Assembly (NCBI RefSeq): GCF_009389715.1
Contig: NC_052394.1
Location: 22,570,899-22,634,898 of the forward strand
DNA from: Phoenix dactylifera
Taxonomy: Eukaryota; Streptophyta; Magnoliopsida; Arecales; Arecaceae
DNA: 64,000 nucleotides
Direction of reading: 5' to 3'
Shown: positions 23,408 through 36,000 of the stretch, piece after piece
Numbering within the stretch: position 1 is the first letter of the stretch
Layout: each line of letters begins with the position of its first letter
Notes under the pieces: generated by a model
Database searches by the model: none
Told to the model about the DNA's origin: nothing
Seen by the model: the letters and a program-made list of their open reading frames with translations, nothing else
Translations under genes and position numbers: made by a program

Positions 23408-25778
23408 TACAACCATCTTTCATGCGGCAGGATGATGAACTCACGAGACAAGCATCAATTTTGATCCATTGATAAAAAAACAGCTGCATGTAGTCATGTT
23501 AAATTTTTAATTTCCCAAAAAAAAAAAAAAGTGAATGTTCAAATTCCTTGTGTGCATAAATAGTAAATTTATAGCTAGTGATAACTGTTTCTGTGTTATT
23601 AAAGGCATTATGACTCAATACAGTTCAGAAAATTATAAAGTATAGGATGATGTACTGCATGATGGAGTGATAGGCACCAAGAAAAAAAATATTTGTTCAA
23701 TTCAAATATTACTATTTTTTGAAATATATGTTTCCCTTGATATAATTGCTTAGGTGTTAGTCAATGGACTGGGGTACCCAATATGATGTAGATGTTTGGT
23801 TTATCAAGGACAAGATAATGAAATCGATAGAGATGATATCACATGTAGGAGGCTTAATATGGACAGGTGCTCGAATTTATTGGATTCAAAAAGGAAGAGA
23901 GGAAGACCTAAGTTGATATAAAATTACAGGAAAAGGACTGCAAAAGCTTGTGGTTGCGGCAAATGAAGATGTTAACAGAAATCAAAGGCAGACAAGAATT
24001 CACAAAGCTGAACCAAATAGTTGGGGTCATGGGCATGGTTGTCATTAGTGCAGTGTTTGTCTTAGTTATGTCTATTAGCACTAAAATGTACTTAGGATGT
24101 TATATTGTGTATGATTATATACATGATATAGAATTTAAATTTTATAAAATTTAGTTCTGATAAAAGATAAATATTTGGAATATATATGTAACAATTAACA
24201 TGTTGTCACCAACTTCAAATAAATAAAATAATCTCACTTCGATATAATATGTAACCTTGATAATTGGTTCTCTAGTGTGCTATTCTCAAATCTTTATCAC
24301 CAGTAATGACATTACATATTTTCCATAATCTACAACCACAACCATCACCATCACTTCTCCCCCTCCAACCACAAATAAATAACTTCCCCCAGATTAACCC
24401 CAAACTCAACTCTTAGTACAAATGGGATAAACCTGACTTAATAGATCAATAGGCTCATCAGCTATAATGAAGAGCCCACAAAAAGCTGTAAAATTCATGG
24501 GCTTCGGTCATGTTCAAGACATTAATCAAGATCACCAAAACCCACATGCAAATGCAATAAAATTTAAAACATAAAACAACACAAGAAGTCACCAAAAGGC
24601 AACATGAAAAATATTGCTCAAGGTAGACCATTACTTGCACATCCCCACTTATTTATCATTTCACACTAAAAGATCTAAAGTGTGGGATTGCGGGGTATAG
24701 CTCACACCTATCTGATGAATCGACCAGCCTGTCCTATCCTCCAACTTGTTCGCTCCTTTCCTTCCTTCATCTCGTAAACTGAATGTTCATACTGCATTTT
24801 AATCCCCTAATCCATCTCTTGAGAAACCATGACACTATCACTCATTGGAGTACCTATTTCGAAGGAACCAACTATGGCTATGAAGTACAGACATATGAAA
24901 TATAAAGTTAAAGAGGATGCAGAACAGATTTTAGTGGAACATGGAAGTGTTGGAACAATAGTTAACACAAACTAATTCAAAGACCAAAACTAAACCAAAG
25001 TGAAACTCAAATATCTGCATTGTATGATAAGAGCAATGGAGAGGTCACAAAAAGTGCATACCATTTGCCCTTGCTTGGCTGTTTTCTTGATCTCTGCGAT
25101 AAGCTTTTTCTCTTGGGTCTGCAGTCCTTGCCTCTCCCTTTCGATTTCCCTTATTGATCTATCCAACATTCTCTTATTCTCCCTCAGCAGCTCTACAAAA
25201 AAAAAAAAAAAAAAAAAAAAACCACAGCAATCATCAAATCGTCAAACAATCCCCGGTTTTTCGAGTGTACTACAGACGAAATCATCGGATATACTTATCT
25301 ACCTATAAGTTAGTTAAGTCAAAGAACAAAACCTCATAAAACCAGAAATCTTCGATCAAGGACCTGCGGTATCTAAAACATCCATCGTAAAAACCAACGT
25401 CCCAAGCCAAATTCTCAGCAATCTAACGATTTTCGATAACTAAACAACGATTTTTGTTTTTGTTCACCCAAAAAAGAACAAGATTTTACATAAAATATCT
25501 TTTTTCCATAAAAAGTTGAAAACCCATCGAAAAAAAAAACAGGATAAATCAACTTAATATGACAATATGATCGCAAACCCTAATCGAAACGCAAGCCGAG
25601 TAAAATTATCGAAGTTGCAAAATTATCGAGTTTGCACGAACAGAAACAGGGAAATAACATGATGTTTACGTGATTGAGATCAAACATATCAACAAAATAT
25701 CCCAATGAAAGAAAATCATGGAGGGGATAGGGGAAAGGTACCTGCGGGGGTTTTCTTCTTGCCGAAGAGAAAGCTCAT
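18709..25778 (-). CDS. VPS2.1: ESCRT-III subunit VPS2.1 / CHMP2A (exons 25742-25778, 25062-25192, 22664-22768, 18959-19219, 18709-18846)
   Basis: Five exons on the minus strand, all with GT-AG borders, join to 223 residues, close to the 225 of Arabidopsis VPS2.1. The protein starts MSFLFGKKKTPAELLREN, has the basic alpha1/alpha2 hairpin of ESCRT-III proteins (RSIREIERERQGLQTQEKKL), then a Met- and Gln-rich helix (AMGQMNRQMNLPGLQKIMQEF) and an acidic stretch (ALEGDEEEEETEDL). It ends LQARLDNLRKM, the MIM1 motif that binds the MIT domain of VPS4/SKD1. ESCRT-III polymers constrict membranes in multivesicular-body sorting, and VPS4 disassembles them. The gene spans 7 kb because introns 2 and 3 are long and hold RTE LINE pieces. 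Exon borders were set by reading-frame continuity with the known protein family, and the start at 25778 gives the family N terminus. Confidence 0.95.
19793..19844 (+). repeat. (CT)16(CA)10 compound microsatellite
   Basis: A perfect CT run passes directly into a perfect CA run. It sits in intron 3 of VPS2.1. Confidence 0.95.
20117..21960 (-). mobile_element. 5'-truncated RTE-clade LINE
   Basis: Minus-strand translation gives reverse-transcriptase pieces: EVKEAMQKMTRGKAVGSDEIP (about 21540-21620), SNYHGIKLTNHILRLWKRV (about 21340-21400), SENQSGFMVRRSTMDAKFLL (about 21240-21320) and KKGVSVGYVNVSKDIYNGAV (about 21090-21150). These match plant RTE LINEs. The element's 3' region follows at lower coordinates with the conserved CCCAAATTAGTTGGGGAAGG (about 20170-20190) and ends in a short TAC/GAC-type triplet tail at 20117-20148. 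The endonuclease part is absent. Several frames are needed to read it, so it is a dead copy. It lies in sense in VPS2.1 intron 3. Confidence 0.85.
23374..23402. repeat. (AT)n microsatellite
   Basis: About 14 perfect AT units within VPS2.1 intron 2. Confidence 0.9.
23800..24050 (+). mobile_element. RTE LINE 3'-end fragment
   Basis: The plus-strand translation includes a KKEERKT/RKDCKSLWL-like region and then NRNQRQTRIHKAEPNSWG, the C terminus of the RTE reverse transcriptase. The consensus CCAAATAGTTGGGGTCATGG follows at once. Only the last 250 bp or so of the element remain. It is antisense to VPS2.1. Confidence 0.7.
25193..25741 (-). other. VPS2.1 intron 1 with very long poly-T acceptor tract
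   Basis: The intron is 549 bp. Its 3' end on the minus strand is an almost unbroken run of about 25 T before GTAG, read on the plus strand as the A run at about 25197-25220. It is an extreme polypyrimidine tract that may vary in length. Confidence 0.85.
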
Positions 25779-28274
25779 CTTGAGGAACTTCGATCTGTTC
25801 TCTTTCCGCTCTCCTTACGTCGCTAGATCGATATGGTGGAGAGAATTATTGGAGGAAATTGGGGAAGCTCTTCTTCGATCTCTCCTCCTCCTTCCTCGTT
25901 GTTCCTTTTTCTCTTCGAAAGGGTTTGTTTCGACCGACCGATCCTACCGCACGCGGTAAAAAGCCGCCAATATATTGCGAATTAGGGATTTTGATCTTTT
26001 CCCCTCTCTTCATACTTTACTTCAGACCTGAAATTAAATTGGATATCGTTTAGGGATCCCACGATAATTGTTCTAACGCACGTGACGTCTCACATTTAAA
26101 GTGCGAGCTCTTTGCAGCCTTTAGGTGAAACTTGCTTTTGGAAAACCATCTCGAGGTCCCTAAATATGTCATAATTTCTTTTCAAGTGAATTAATAAGAG
26201 CTCGCATTGGGTATACTTTGAACAACTATCATTGACAAAACTAGTATATGTTACATATTCAAGTTACAAGCTATTTATGTTTCATGATGCATGCAACTAC
26301 ATAAGCAAATAGTGCCCCCCCCCCCCCCCCCCCCCCTCGAAGCAAGTGAATAAAATTTATATAAATGTCACACATGATTATGATGTTAATCTGAAAGAAT
26401 AACAATGTTAGCATCAACAAGCAAAATATCTATGCACTTGTTTCATATATAAAAGTAATTTTTATATATTCATCAATAATTTGATAAGTGTACTACATGC
26501 TTTAATAGCCGAGCAATTTACAACTATGATATGTTCTTAAAATTCAACTCCATGGTTTAGATATCCTATGCGCATATAAGATAAGCACTCATTGTGTTGA
26601 AGAAATTTTAATATATATCATCATTTGTTCATGATTGGTAACATATCTGCATCGAATATATGTCACTTGTATACCTAGGAGCTTAATGCCAAAAGAGTAA
26701 CTATGTTAATTAGGGTGAAAACATAAAAGATAGATAATATTAAATTTTCCAAACACTAGCAGACTTGAGAATAACTCTAGAAAGGCACTAAACCCAAACA
26801 ATTTTAGAGATTGGAGAAAAAAAGCAGTTTTTTGCCACTTAAGAAGTCCAATAATTCACAATGCATGGCCAATGCATTCTCATTTCCTCCTGTACGTGTG
26901 TCTATTTCTCTCTTTAATTCCAAGAAGTCCCACATTACGTTCCGCTCCTTTTTCATTTACTAGAAGTTTGCTAGTATGGTTTAAGCTATTAAGAGAGAAA
27001 TTTAATTAAGGCCATTATTGAAATTGGAAAAAAGTTCCGAAAGATAGCTACTTTTATAAAACACTAATAATGTACATATAAATACACTTCTAACAGTTTT
27101 AAATCTGGAATAATTTAATCAAAAACACTTTTAATATATATATATATAATAATTAAATCATGATTACCTTTCTCTAATGCAATAAATCTCCCTTTAGAAA
27201 TATTTCTCTTATTTCCTCCATTAAAAGCTTTTAGAGTCTATTTTTTTTTCAAAAAAATTGAATTCTTTCTTTCTTGCTAAATCCAATTTTCTATCATCTA
27301 TTGATCGGTGATACCTTTACTTCTCATTTTTTCCTCTCAAAATCCAGCAATGTTAGAACCGTTTCTTCTATAGGAGTTTTGCATGTTTTAAGTCTTTTAA
27401 AGGGAAATCTAATTCAAGGATGCTATTAGAAAACTTTGAAGTTTTTAATAAAATAATTTGATTATGGTTTTTTTTAACTAAATTAAAATTAAAAAACTAA
27501 GATACTTTTATATATATATAATTTAACTAATTAATTGACTAATAGATATGAATAACTTAATGAAGAATTTAAGGGTGAGGATTAGATCTTAGATATGAAT
27601 TTATGCATATATGTATTTATTTTTTTTTAACTGCACAACTTGGATGTTCTTGCTTGTCGCATAATTTTAAAGTTGTATATATTAACTAGCCTTTGCATGG
27701 CTGTTTGCATTACATCGGACAACTACACAGCAGACGCTAAGACATGGGGCTCCTCGTTGCAGACGGTAAGGAAACCATATGGCTACAGGTTATAGGTTGC
27801 AGAGAATCCAGAGGCCATGCTGATGAATAGGACTCGTAGGACTTCCAAATCATAAATGCCGTACAGTAACCCACTTCGTTTTCAAGCGATTTCACGTTTC
27901 GATCGAAACATGCGACCTCAGGTGCACGGGCCACGCTGTCCCATTCTTGTGTCCAATGTTTACGTACAGACACAGGAAATAATAAAGGAAGAAAAACATA
28001 CGAGCCGGTCAAACTCGCCAGTACTGTACATTTGACCACCTTCATCAGAGTAGAAGTGTAGAACAAAACCAATAAAACAAACTATTCCTTGATCCCTCCA
28101 ATCTCTTTACACATCCATTTATTCACCATGGCCTGAAAGCATCACGATGACACAAAAGAGTAGCAAAATGAAAAAAAAAAAAGAAGTAAAGGAGATGAGA
28201 TCAAAGCAAAACCACTGTCCAACCCCTCTTTTGTTTTGTTTTTTTTTTCTTAACACCCAAACACAATGGTTTTC
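25779..28274. other. Intergenic DNA between VPS2.1 and WOX2
   Basis: The first few hundred bases are the VPS2.1 leader and promoter. The rest is AT-rich with a 22-base C homopolymer at 26315-26336 and TATA repeats near 27135 and 27510. The plus-strand TTTATT at 28118-28123 could be the WOX2 polyadenylation signal on the minus strand. No gene seen. Confidence 0.5.
26315..26336 (+). repeat. (C)22 homopolymer
   Basis: An uninterrupted run of 22 C on an otherwise AT-rich background. Assembly length is likely to be uncertain here. Confidence 0.9.
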
Positions 28275-30042
28275 TTAGTATGGCTTCCTAGGAGCACGAA
28301 AGAAATTGAAGGGTGGTTGGTTCTCACCACCCACCTCGTCTTCTCCATCGTCCAAGCTCTCGGACTCTGCTGAGGCTGAGGTTAGAGTGCTGACAGATCT
28401 CTCCTCCAAGATGCCAGTGGGGTGCAACGGGAACAGCTGCAGTGTCTCATGGGAGATGGGGCCGTTCATGTTGGCAAGACCTGCAGTGCTGTGGCTCGTT
28501 CCAGTGGCATGATGATCATAGTGGTAGGCTGGATGAGGGGCGTTGCTGAATGCCTCTGGGATTATCTCCCGGCTCACTTGAAACTCTGGTCTTGGATTGA
28601 TGTTCACAGCTCCGGGTAAGAACATGTTAGGGAACTGGGGTTGGTAGAAGCCAACACCACCAACCTGTGGTACCTGAAAGTAATATGGGCTGCGAACAAC
28701 TGCATGAAAGATGGGCCACGAACCCATCCAATGATGAGAGAAAGCTTTATCAGAAAAAAGGATGAGAGAGAAAGAGAGAGATAATGCAGTTCTACATGTA
28801 ACTTTAAGACGGTTCTGAATAATGAGACAACAATACAAAAGGTGATTAGTATTACCAAATGTTTTTATTCTAGTGTATAAAAGAGATAAAAACAAGAAGT
28901 AATAACTTGTGTTGAAAGTTAACATAAGAGCTACTAGAGATGGAAGGAGGAGATCTGTTGTTAGCTGAGAATATACACAAAAAAGGAAGGTGAAGAGACT
29001 GAGGGAGAAGTCTGATGGACAGCTGAGAATGGGATTGTTGTCCAGTGTGATATGCAAATAAAAAGTAACTGGAAAGGGAAGAAGACAGATGGCGGGGCGT
29101 TTTTTTTTTTTGATGGAAAGAGGACGGATGGCTAGCTAAAACAACATAAGCAAAAGCATGAGAATGGTACAAGACAGAAAAAAGGTGATCAAAAGTGGTC
29201 AAGCAGGAGAAGCAACAACCCCAAAACAAGAAAGAAATATCATTCACAAAGAAGCAAACATAAAGGTAAAAGTAAATTCCGTGAAATTATGCAAGGAGAA
29301 AAAAATGTCCATTAGGCACAATCTCTTACGCATGCAAGCAAGTAAAAGATCGTTAACTATTTACAGCTTAAACGAAAAAAAGAATGCATTAAATGCTACA
29401 CAGTATTGTAGATAAGGTTGGAAATATAACTAATAGATGAGTAGAACCATGAGGGCAACTTGCATGATGAATAAATACTGTTAAAACATATTATAGTTTT
29501 CTGTGAAGGGGAAAAATTAAACAAGAATCAAGTAAACCCTTTCTTAACCAGATAAAAGGAAAGGATGGATCGATCGTCTTTTTTTGTTGTTGATGATGAT
29601 GATAATGGGAGGCAAGGATGGATCATCTTAAACACTTGAGAAATAACGAGCCAACTTACAGTAAAAGAATAGACACAAGACATAAAACAGACAGTCCAAG
29701 CGGCTCACCATTGGTGCAAGTTGGTGGAGGAGGTACTGGTGAGAGGACAGGTGTCGGCGGAGCTTGGTGGAAGAGTCTGCTATAGTAGGCGAAGCTCTCC
29801 TGCTTCTGCTTCTGCCTCTGGCGAGCCTTGTGGTTTTGGAACCAGTAGAAGACGTTCTTCCCCTCGATGCTCCCATACTCCCTAAGCTTGCCAGTTATCT
29901 GCTGGATCTGCTCAGCGCTCGGCGTCCGGATCCCCTGCCGGTAGAGTCCTTCCAGTATCGCAATCTGCTCCTTGGTCGGGTTCCACCGAGAACCCGACGG
30001 CGACGGCGACGAGGCCGATGCCGACCCCTTGCATTCCTCCAT
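28275..30042 (-). CDS. WOX2: WUSCHEL-related homeobox protein WOX2 (exons 29709-30042, 28275-28699)
   Basis: This transcription factor controls apical embryo patterning and meristem formation. Two exons give 252 residues; Arabidopsis WOX2 is similar in length. The WOX homeodomain lies at about 17-81 ([20 protein letters not shown], then helix 3 [16 protein letters not shown] at 62-76). [15 protein letters not shown] follows; this resembles WOX2 and not WUS, WOX4 or WOX5. The second exon joins at a Val codon to give SPYYFQ, as in Arabidopsis SPYYLQ. The canonical WUS box TLQLFPL is at about 197-203, and a C-terminal ENQPPFNFF block is also WOX2-like. The intron (28700-29708) has GT-AG borders. 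A TATA box lies 57-65 bp upstream of the ATG. The WOX2 assignment rests on remembered family sequences; a WOX1/WOX3 assignment is much less likely. Confidence 0.93.
28700..29708 (-). other. WOX2 intron
   Basis: 1,009 bp, phase 1, donor GTGAGC and acceptor ATGCAG. Another in-frame AG just downstream (after CTTTCAG, 28678) would shift the frame, so 28699 is chosen. No insertion is recognised. Confidence 0.85.
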
Positions 30043-30098
30043 GGCTAAGAAAGTAGGAGTTTTGTTTTATTGGCACTTGTTCTGAGGGGCTGGGTTCC

Positions 30099-30107
30099 TT
30101 TTTTATA
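30099..30107 (-). promoter_or_regulatory. TATA box of WOX2
   Basis: The minus-strand sequence GTATAAAAAA lies about 60 bp upstream of the WOX2 start codon, which implies a short leader of about 30 nt. Confidence 0.6.
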
Positions 30108-32000
30108 CATGCATGGAGGGGGTGGTGTGTGGGAGAGAGGGGGGTGGGGCTGAGAGTGTGGTATCTACTTGTCGTCTAGTGGAGTCAAGAAACGTGAGAG
30201 GGGAGCGGGGTGGGGCTGGCGTTGGGGTTTGACATTCGTGTGGTTTTTGGAGCTGGACAGCTCTGAAAACATGGCGAGGAGCGGCCGAGGGGCGCCAGGT
30301 GCCGCGTCGCTTTGTTTGGCCTGGATGCGAGCATTCAATGGTGGTGGTAACAGTTGGGGTGGGTGATCACGGAAATGGTGGTCGCCAGCGAGTCCAAGTT
30401 TCTTTTGGGTTGGAGCTAAGAGATCACCCCCTCGGGAATGATACATATTCTTTGCTTGTGTCATTGGATTTATTAGAGCTTTGATTGCATATCTTTCTAA
30501 TTATAGCATATATTTGACTGTCTTTAGGAAAAATAATTGTTTATACAATATTTGCAGACTTGCAGGGACTCATCTGGTTGGATATATAACATTCCCGATC
30601 ATTATGCAATTTAACAAATTGATTTCATTGCAGTACTAGTTGGTAATCATGATTGTCCATGAGGCAATGTGCATACAAGATTTTGCATGCATGCATCCAA
30701 GAGAAAGCTAGCAAAAGAGAGTTCCAACAGCAATCTTGAGCACAAAACTAAACTCTTTCTAATAATTAATCTTGATATGCTCAGTTCTCATCTCAAATTT
30801 AAAAAATAATCTTGCAACGTTGGCGCCACACGTTGAAAGACATTGTTCTATCTTTTTAGAAAAAATCTGATTCACATCTAGATACAGAACTTATGTGTTG
30901 CATATTGAAGATACATAGATCCTTCAAATCATTTATGAGATTGTTCAGCTTGTTGAATAGTTTAACAAGTCTACTTACAGACCATTATCTTTTGTAAAAA
31001 AAATTTTATTACTATTTTGTATTTTTTTTTCTTGCAAATTTTTTATAAATAGATTTTATAAACTCTTCTTTTTTCTAATAAGGGCGGGATGGTTTTGACA
31101 CTCTCTTCATTGAAAAAATAATTAATCTTCAAATATGCTTAGCGCATGATGACATTCTGAACAAATTTTGGCACCTGTTTATGAATGGTTAGGATGCATA
31201 ATGTAAGTTTCCTTTTTTAACCTAAGCTTCTTTCTCGATCTTTGTATCCATAAGATGATAATAACATACTTTTAGTTGGCGTGTTCTTTTAATTCACATC
31301 TCTCATGCGAGCGTAATTTAACATTTTAACCTGCAACTGCAAGGGGTTGGAGATAATTGTGTTGCATGTCAAATGGCAAGTATCAAGGCAATCAATAACA
31401 AATACAATATACATAACAATGCATCGGCTATATAGGCAATAAAATGCTGATTCATGTATCTCGTTAAATAGCCTTCAAAGAACTGCATCATAAAAGTTAT
31501 CCTTCACGTTCCCATGAAAATTCAAAAAGAATTAACTAAAAAAAAATGTAACTATGGTGCCGAGCATCCTTAATCACAAAGATAAGAAAGTATATGATTT
31601 ACATTAAATTGAACTACTATTTTGCAACATCGGCTGCATGCTCCATCCTCATATGACGAACCTCACAAACGATTCACGTGAAACTTACATATAAGGTATA
31701 GGGAGGAGAATGCGTGTTTCTCACAACGTTCAACTAATGATATTCTACTACTTATTCTATTGTCAAAAGAAAATTCCCTAATGATGCATAAGACTCAATT
31801 CCAGAGTTTGTTTGCCTTGAAAATATGTGCATTAATTGTATGTATTAGACTTAAGTTGCTGATAATAAAAACAAACTCTTCAAAATGCCTGTAGTTGCGA
31901 GGCTCCAATGTGTTCGACTCTTATCTTTTTAATTTTCGAAAATATTCCTAATTATCTCCGAATGGTTTCTTTTCTTTCTTTAGGTTTTCTATCGTCAGGT
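30108..32000. other. WOX2 upstream region and AT-rich intergenic DNA
   Basis: The first 350 bp or so are G-rich on the plus strand and probably belong to the WOX2 promoter. Beyond 30480 the DNA is AT-rich and shows no coding frame or recognisable repeat. Confidence 0.45.
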
Positions 32001-33000
32001 GTTTTGCTCTTAGTTGGATCCGGCCTTGGAACCTAATCTAGATAAGGTGACAAGGCGGCAACATGCTTGTGTTTATTCCCTCGAGACGTTTCTCTCAACT
32101 ACTTGGAGTACTAAAAAATCGATCAAGCATGACAACCGTGCATGGCGGGGTGTGATAGAGGAGGGAGTGCGCGCGCACTGCAGCATGCTTCCCCCAGGGA
32201 CATAAATGGCACGAAATCTATTCCTCCTCCAACCCTCTGCATGGAGATTCGGTGGGAATTCGTAGGAAAGCAAACAAAGAAAGAAAGAGAGGGAGATAGA
32301 GGGAAAGAAAGAAGGGTAGCGCGGAAAAGAGCATGTTTGTGTGCGTGGTACTCAGCAGTCGAGTTAGTCTTAGGCCTCGGACTTGGGGGGAAGAGGTCAG
32401 ATCTCTCATTAGTAGCTAGCCTAGTGATAGGTTCTACTAGCTGAGAGGAGCTATCTGTAGGATAGCTTCTTTTTTTTTTTGAAGAGAGAAATGAGGGAGC
32501 TTTGGGAAATGGAGAGCTTTTGGCAGCAGGCTGGGCGATACGTGAGAGGGAGACCAAACGGCGAGGGGATACCGGAAATCTCTTCAATGCTCACATATGA
32601 AGGGAGAGGGAGAAGGCTAAGCCTTTGGACAGCGAGAGAGGTTGGTGCGTTTTGGGGAAAGGAGTCAGAGAGAGAGAGAGAGCGAGGGAGGAAAGGTGGT
32701 GGGTGGGGGGGTTCCAACTGGGCGACGCAGCGCCACCTTTCCGCAGCGACGCCTCGTGAATTCCAACTGCATCCTCCCTCTCTCTCTCTCTTTCGCAGCC
32801 GGATCCAAGCGGATTGGGAGGGTGTGTCAGCGGAACCGAGCGGCAACAACTATGGAGTCGAACGGCCCTTAACGATCGTTTTTGGTAGGCGTACTCGAGG
32901 CGATCACATTGCGATATGATCAGTGAAGTTTGAAATTAATCTTTGTTTTGTGGTAAATGCTTGAGTTGGATAGCCATTTTTATCTCTTTGGCAGGGGAAG
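32001..33000. other. GA/CT-rich region with overlapping open frames, no recognised gene
   Basis: Purine-rich runs (about 32271-32310 and 32668-32700) and a CT run (about 32775-32800) create open frames of 100-150 codons on both strands. Their translations are Arg/Glu/Ser-rich with no domain. The minus-strand reading looks like a pyrimidine-rich untranslated leader, so a non-coding or distant-gene transcript is possible. Confidence 0.35.
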
Positions 33001-36000
33001 CTAGGAATGCAAAAGAGCGTAGCTGAATACCGGAGTTTTCTTCTTCTTCAAAGATTAGAAAGTCATAGCATTGTCTTTCTAGGTCTTTATTACGTGGGTG
33101 TATATATAAAGCATTAATGCAAACCCAGCTTTTCTTTTAATGCAGAACATGGATGTTTCAGGCCTCCCTCATAAATTAAAATACATCCTCTAGCTAACCA
33201 CTACTTTAGTACATAAATTCAAAACCCGTTGTTTGCTAGAGTAACTAAACTCTTTGATCTGATATACGCACAAGCCAGAGTTTAAGCTACTGTCATTTGC
33301 TTTCTGCTCTTGGAGAGGCAATGGTGAACCCTGCTGAAAGTTGAAAATTTTCTTAACGGGTTCATGGATCATGTCAGCAAATGGCAGATTATATGTTGGA
33401 AAAATGAGATTCTTGAGAAAAAGTTTGTATAAAACAAGAATCTCCAACAAAATATTAAGGACACTGTGTAATTTAATAGCTGCTCTCTTTTCAGTCAAGA
33501 CTGCACTGGTGGCTTCTGGGAACCAATTTTTAAAATGACATTATACATTGGATATAATGCAAGAGGGAAATGATGTTGGCCATTATAACATGTCATTAGC
33601 CTTACCGTTATTCTTATTTGTATGTTTCTCTAAATTTTTTTTTAGAAATACTTTGTTTTGATCAAATATCTTTCCAAAAGTGATTGCACAATGAAGTCAG
33701 TGAAGGTTAAACCGATCAAACACCAGAAGTAATTTCCTGCCTGTCCAACGATCAATTTCTCAAATCCTTCACTGCAGTCTCTTCTCTACCTCCTCCTATG
33801 TCTTCTCCAGCCAGCCAGGTTATTAACTCTCGTTCTCATACCCTTCCTCCTTCCATGATGGTCCTACCTCTGTTGTTTCGCGATCTGCTCGGATTGTACA
33901 TAATTATGAGATGTCCTGCCTCCACTGTTTGATTGAATGACTGAATGATATCAACGATTGGTATAACTGCTCTCTGTAGCCGTGGAAAGGATTCTGTAAA
34001 GCATTTTTGGAAGTGCAGCATGCCCGAATCTCTCTAGATCGCCAGTTCAGCCTCCAGCAGCCTCGACGGTGCAACTTCATGGATATGTAGAAGGATGGAT
34101 AGTATGTTGACATTTCTTCCTTAACCTAGATTATGTTATTGTAACAACCCAGGACCTCACCCGAAATGGTCACTCCACGGTTCAATCTCTAATGTCCTCG
34201 TCTGACGTTAGGGTTCAAATCCATTCAAATCCACGGAACCTCTTAGGATCTCATCCAAAAAAGCTAATCGAAATATATTATTTGAGTTTCTTGATCCTGT
34301 ATAAGCACCCAAGATCTATCCAGCGAATAACTGATATGGGACTAAACGTATGCCCGCAAGAGTCCTCATAGTTATATTTATTTCTCATCTTTGCTTCCAA
34401 TCATGCAGGCCTAGTAGACCAAAGGTATGAACTGCTACAATGCTATGAATTTGGAGTTTGGTTATTTCCCCAAGAATAGAGCATGTGTTTGTATCATGGG
34501 AGGCTTGTTGAATCAGAGAGATTTATCAAAGACATGCCCATGTCACTAGATTATCTTATCGACCCGAGTCTGTTGTCTTCCAACAGAATTCGCAAAAATT
34601 TGAACAGCGGTAGGAAATCTTCTCGATTCCTTCTTGAGTTATAGCCTTTAGAAGACTCAGCTTATGTTCTTCAATTAGATGTACATGATGTCAATGGAAT
34701 GCCGAAGACATCGACAAATTGAGAATCCATGTCGAATGAATCAATCTGAAAAAGAGATCAGCTTGTCACTGGATTAAGGGGAAGAATGAAGCGAGTTCCT
34801 TTGGCATTGGAACAGAAGGCACCCACAGGCACAGCGAATCTATTCAACGTTGGTTTTGTTGCCCATACCTCATTGGCATTTGCATAGCACAGATGAAAAA
34901 CAGAAAGAGCATAACCTTTGGAGCCACAGTGAGAACCTGGCTCTGGCTTTTAGGATAATGAGCTTGTTGGAAGGATCTGCAATGAGGATATTTTGAGAAT
35001 CCTCGAGTTTGTGATGATCACCATATGCGTACAAATTGGTTAGCCGGGCTGTTGATTAGGAAATAGTTCTGAGAGATGCTTTATTTTCATTTTTAATTTG
35101 GTTTGACTTCAGAATAACTTGTCTCAATTTGATTGCTGTAATGCATACCATGTGAAGAGCTCCATAGATCTTCCATAAAATTGCTTACAGCTTCTCATAT
35201 TTCCTCTAAAGTCTTATGTAAGCCAGGAAGAGCTATACTTGTTCATGTGTTTCTTATTGTTTTACAATGCTTTGCCTTTTTCTCTCCCCTCTCTTCTGAC
35301 CAAAACAATGCTTTGACATTTGTTGATGTGTTTGTTGGGAACCTAATGGAACTTGGATGGCAGGTGGAGGGAAGGACTCATTGCTGGACTCTGACAGGTA
35401 CATATTTGGAGGATTGCAGGATCCAAGCTCAACCCTCTGGAACAGCAGAATGAGGATCACTAGGAGAAAGGTATAATGGACAAACATCGGTTTGCCGAAG
35501 GGTAGTCATAGCTTGCTGTTATGTTACAACATTTAGAGGAGCATGCAACAATGATAAGGAATGATCATAACACTTTGAGCCTCCTAGAAGTTCCACTATT
35601 TTTTAGTTTCCATGTTCTCTAGATGGTGACAGGCTGTTTCTGTTGATTGCTTGCAACTGGGATGCATCACTTATTATCAGCTCTGTTTCCAAATGGATTT
35701 TGTTATTAAAATTCCAAGTGGACTTAAATGTATATTGTTATTATCAGCAACTCTATGGTTTGTTTTCGTATGAATGAAAGAAGTTTCCTTGGTTATGATT
35801 ATGTTCAGTCATGCCACTTGTTTAATTATTAAATATTTTCAGAGTCTTGCTTGATTTTTTTTTGAACAAATTAGACAAGAAACTCTTATTATTTCTGAAG
35901 CATTGCAGGTCCGAGTACTTTTCTACCATTACTAGGCCAGAAGCTAACTGTTTTTGATAACCATGTTTACATGCTCACTCTAATCACTGCTGTCAGTCAG

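Larger units (their letters stand above)
22769..25061 (-). other. VPS2.1 intron 2
   Basis: This 2.3 kb intron contains an (AT)n microsatellite (23374-23402) and the 3' end of another RTE LINE on the opposite strand. Nothing else is recognised. Confidence 0.85.

Noticed and set aside
28422-29247. Frames on both strands in and around the WOX2 intron
   Set aside because: They extend across the splice sites into AT-rich intron. WOX2 frame continuity explains the exons.
32479-32919. 146-codon plus-strand frame and 132-codon minus-strand frame in a GA-rich region
   Set aside because: Both translate purine/pyrimidine runs, overlap each other and have no domain or neighbouring exon.
34143-35100. 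Possible decayed gene in 34.1-35.1 kb
   Set aside because: Peptide pieces can be read but stops are dense in every frame, and no family was recognised. Only a repeat-like start at 34143 is noted.
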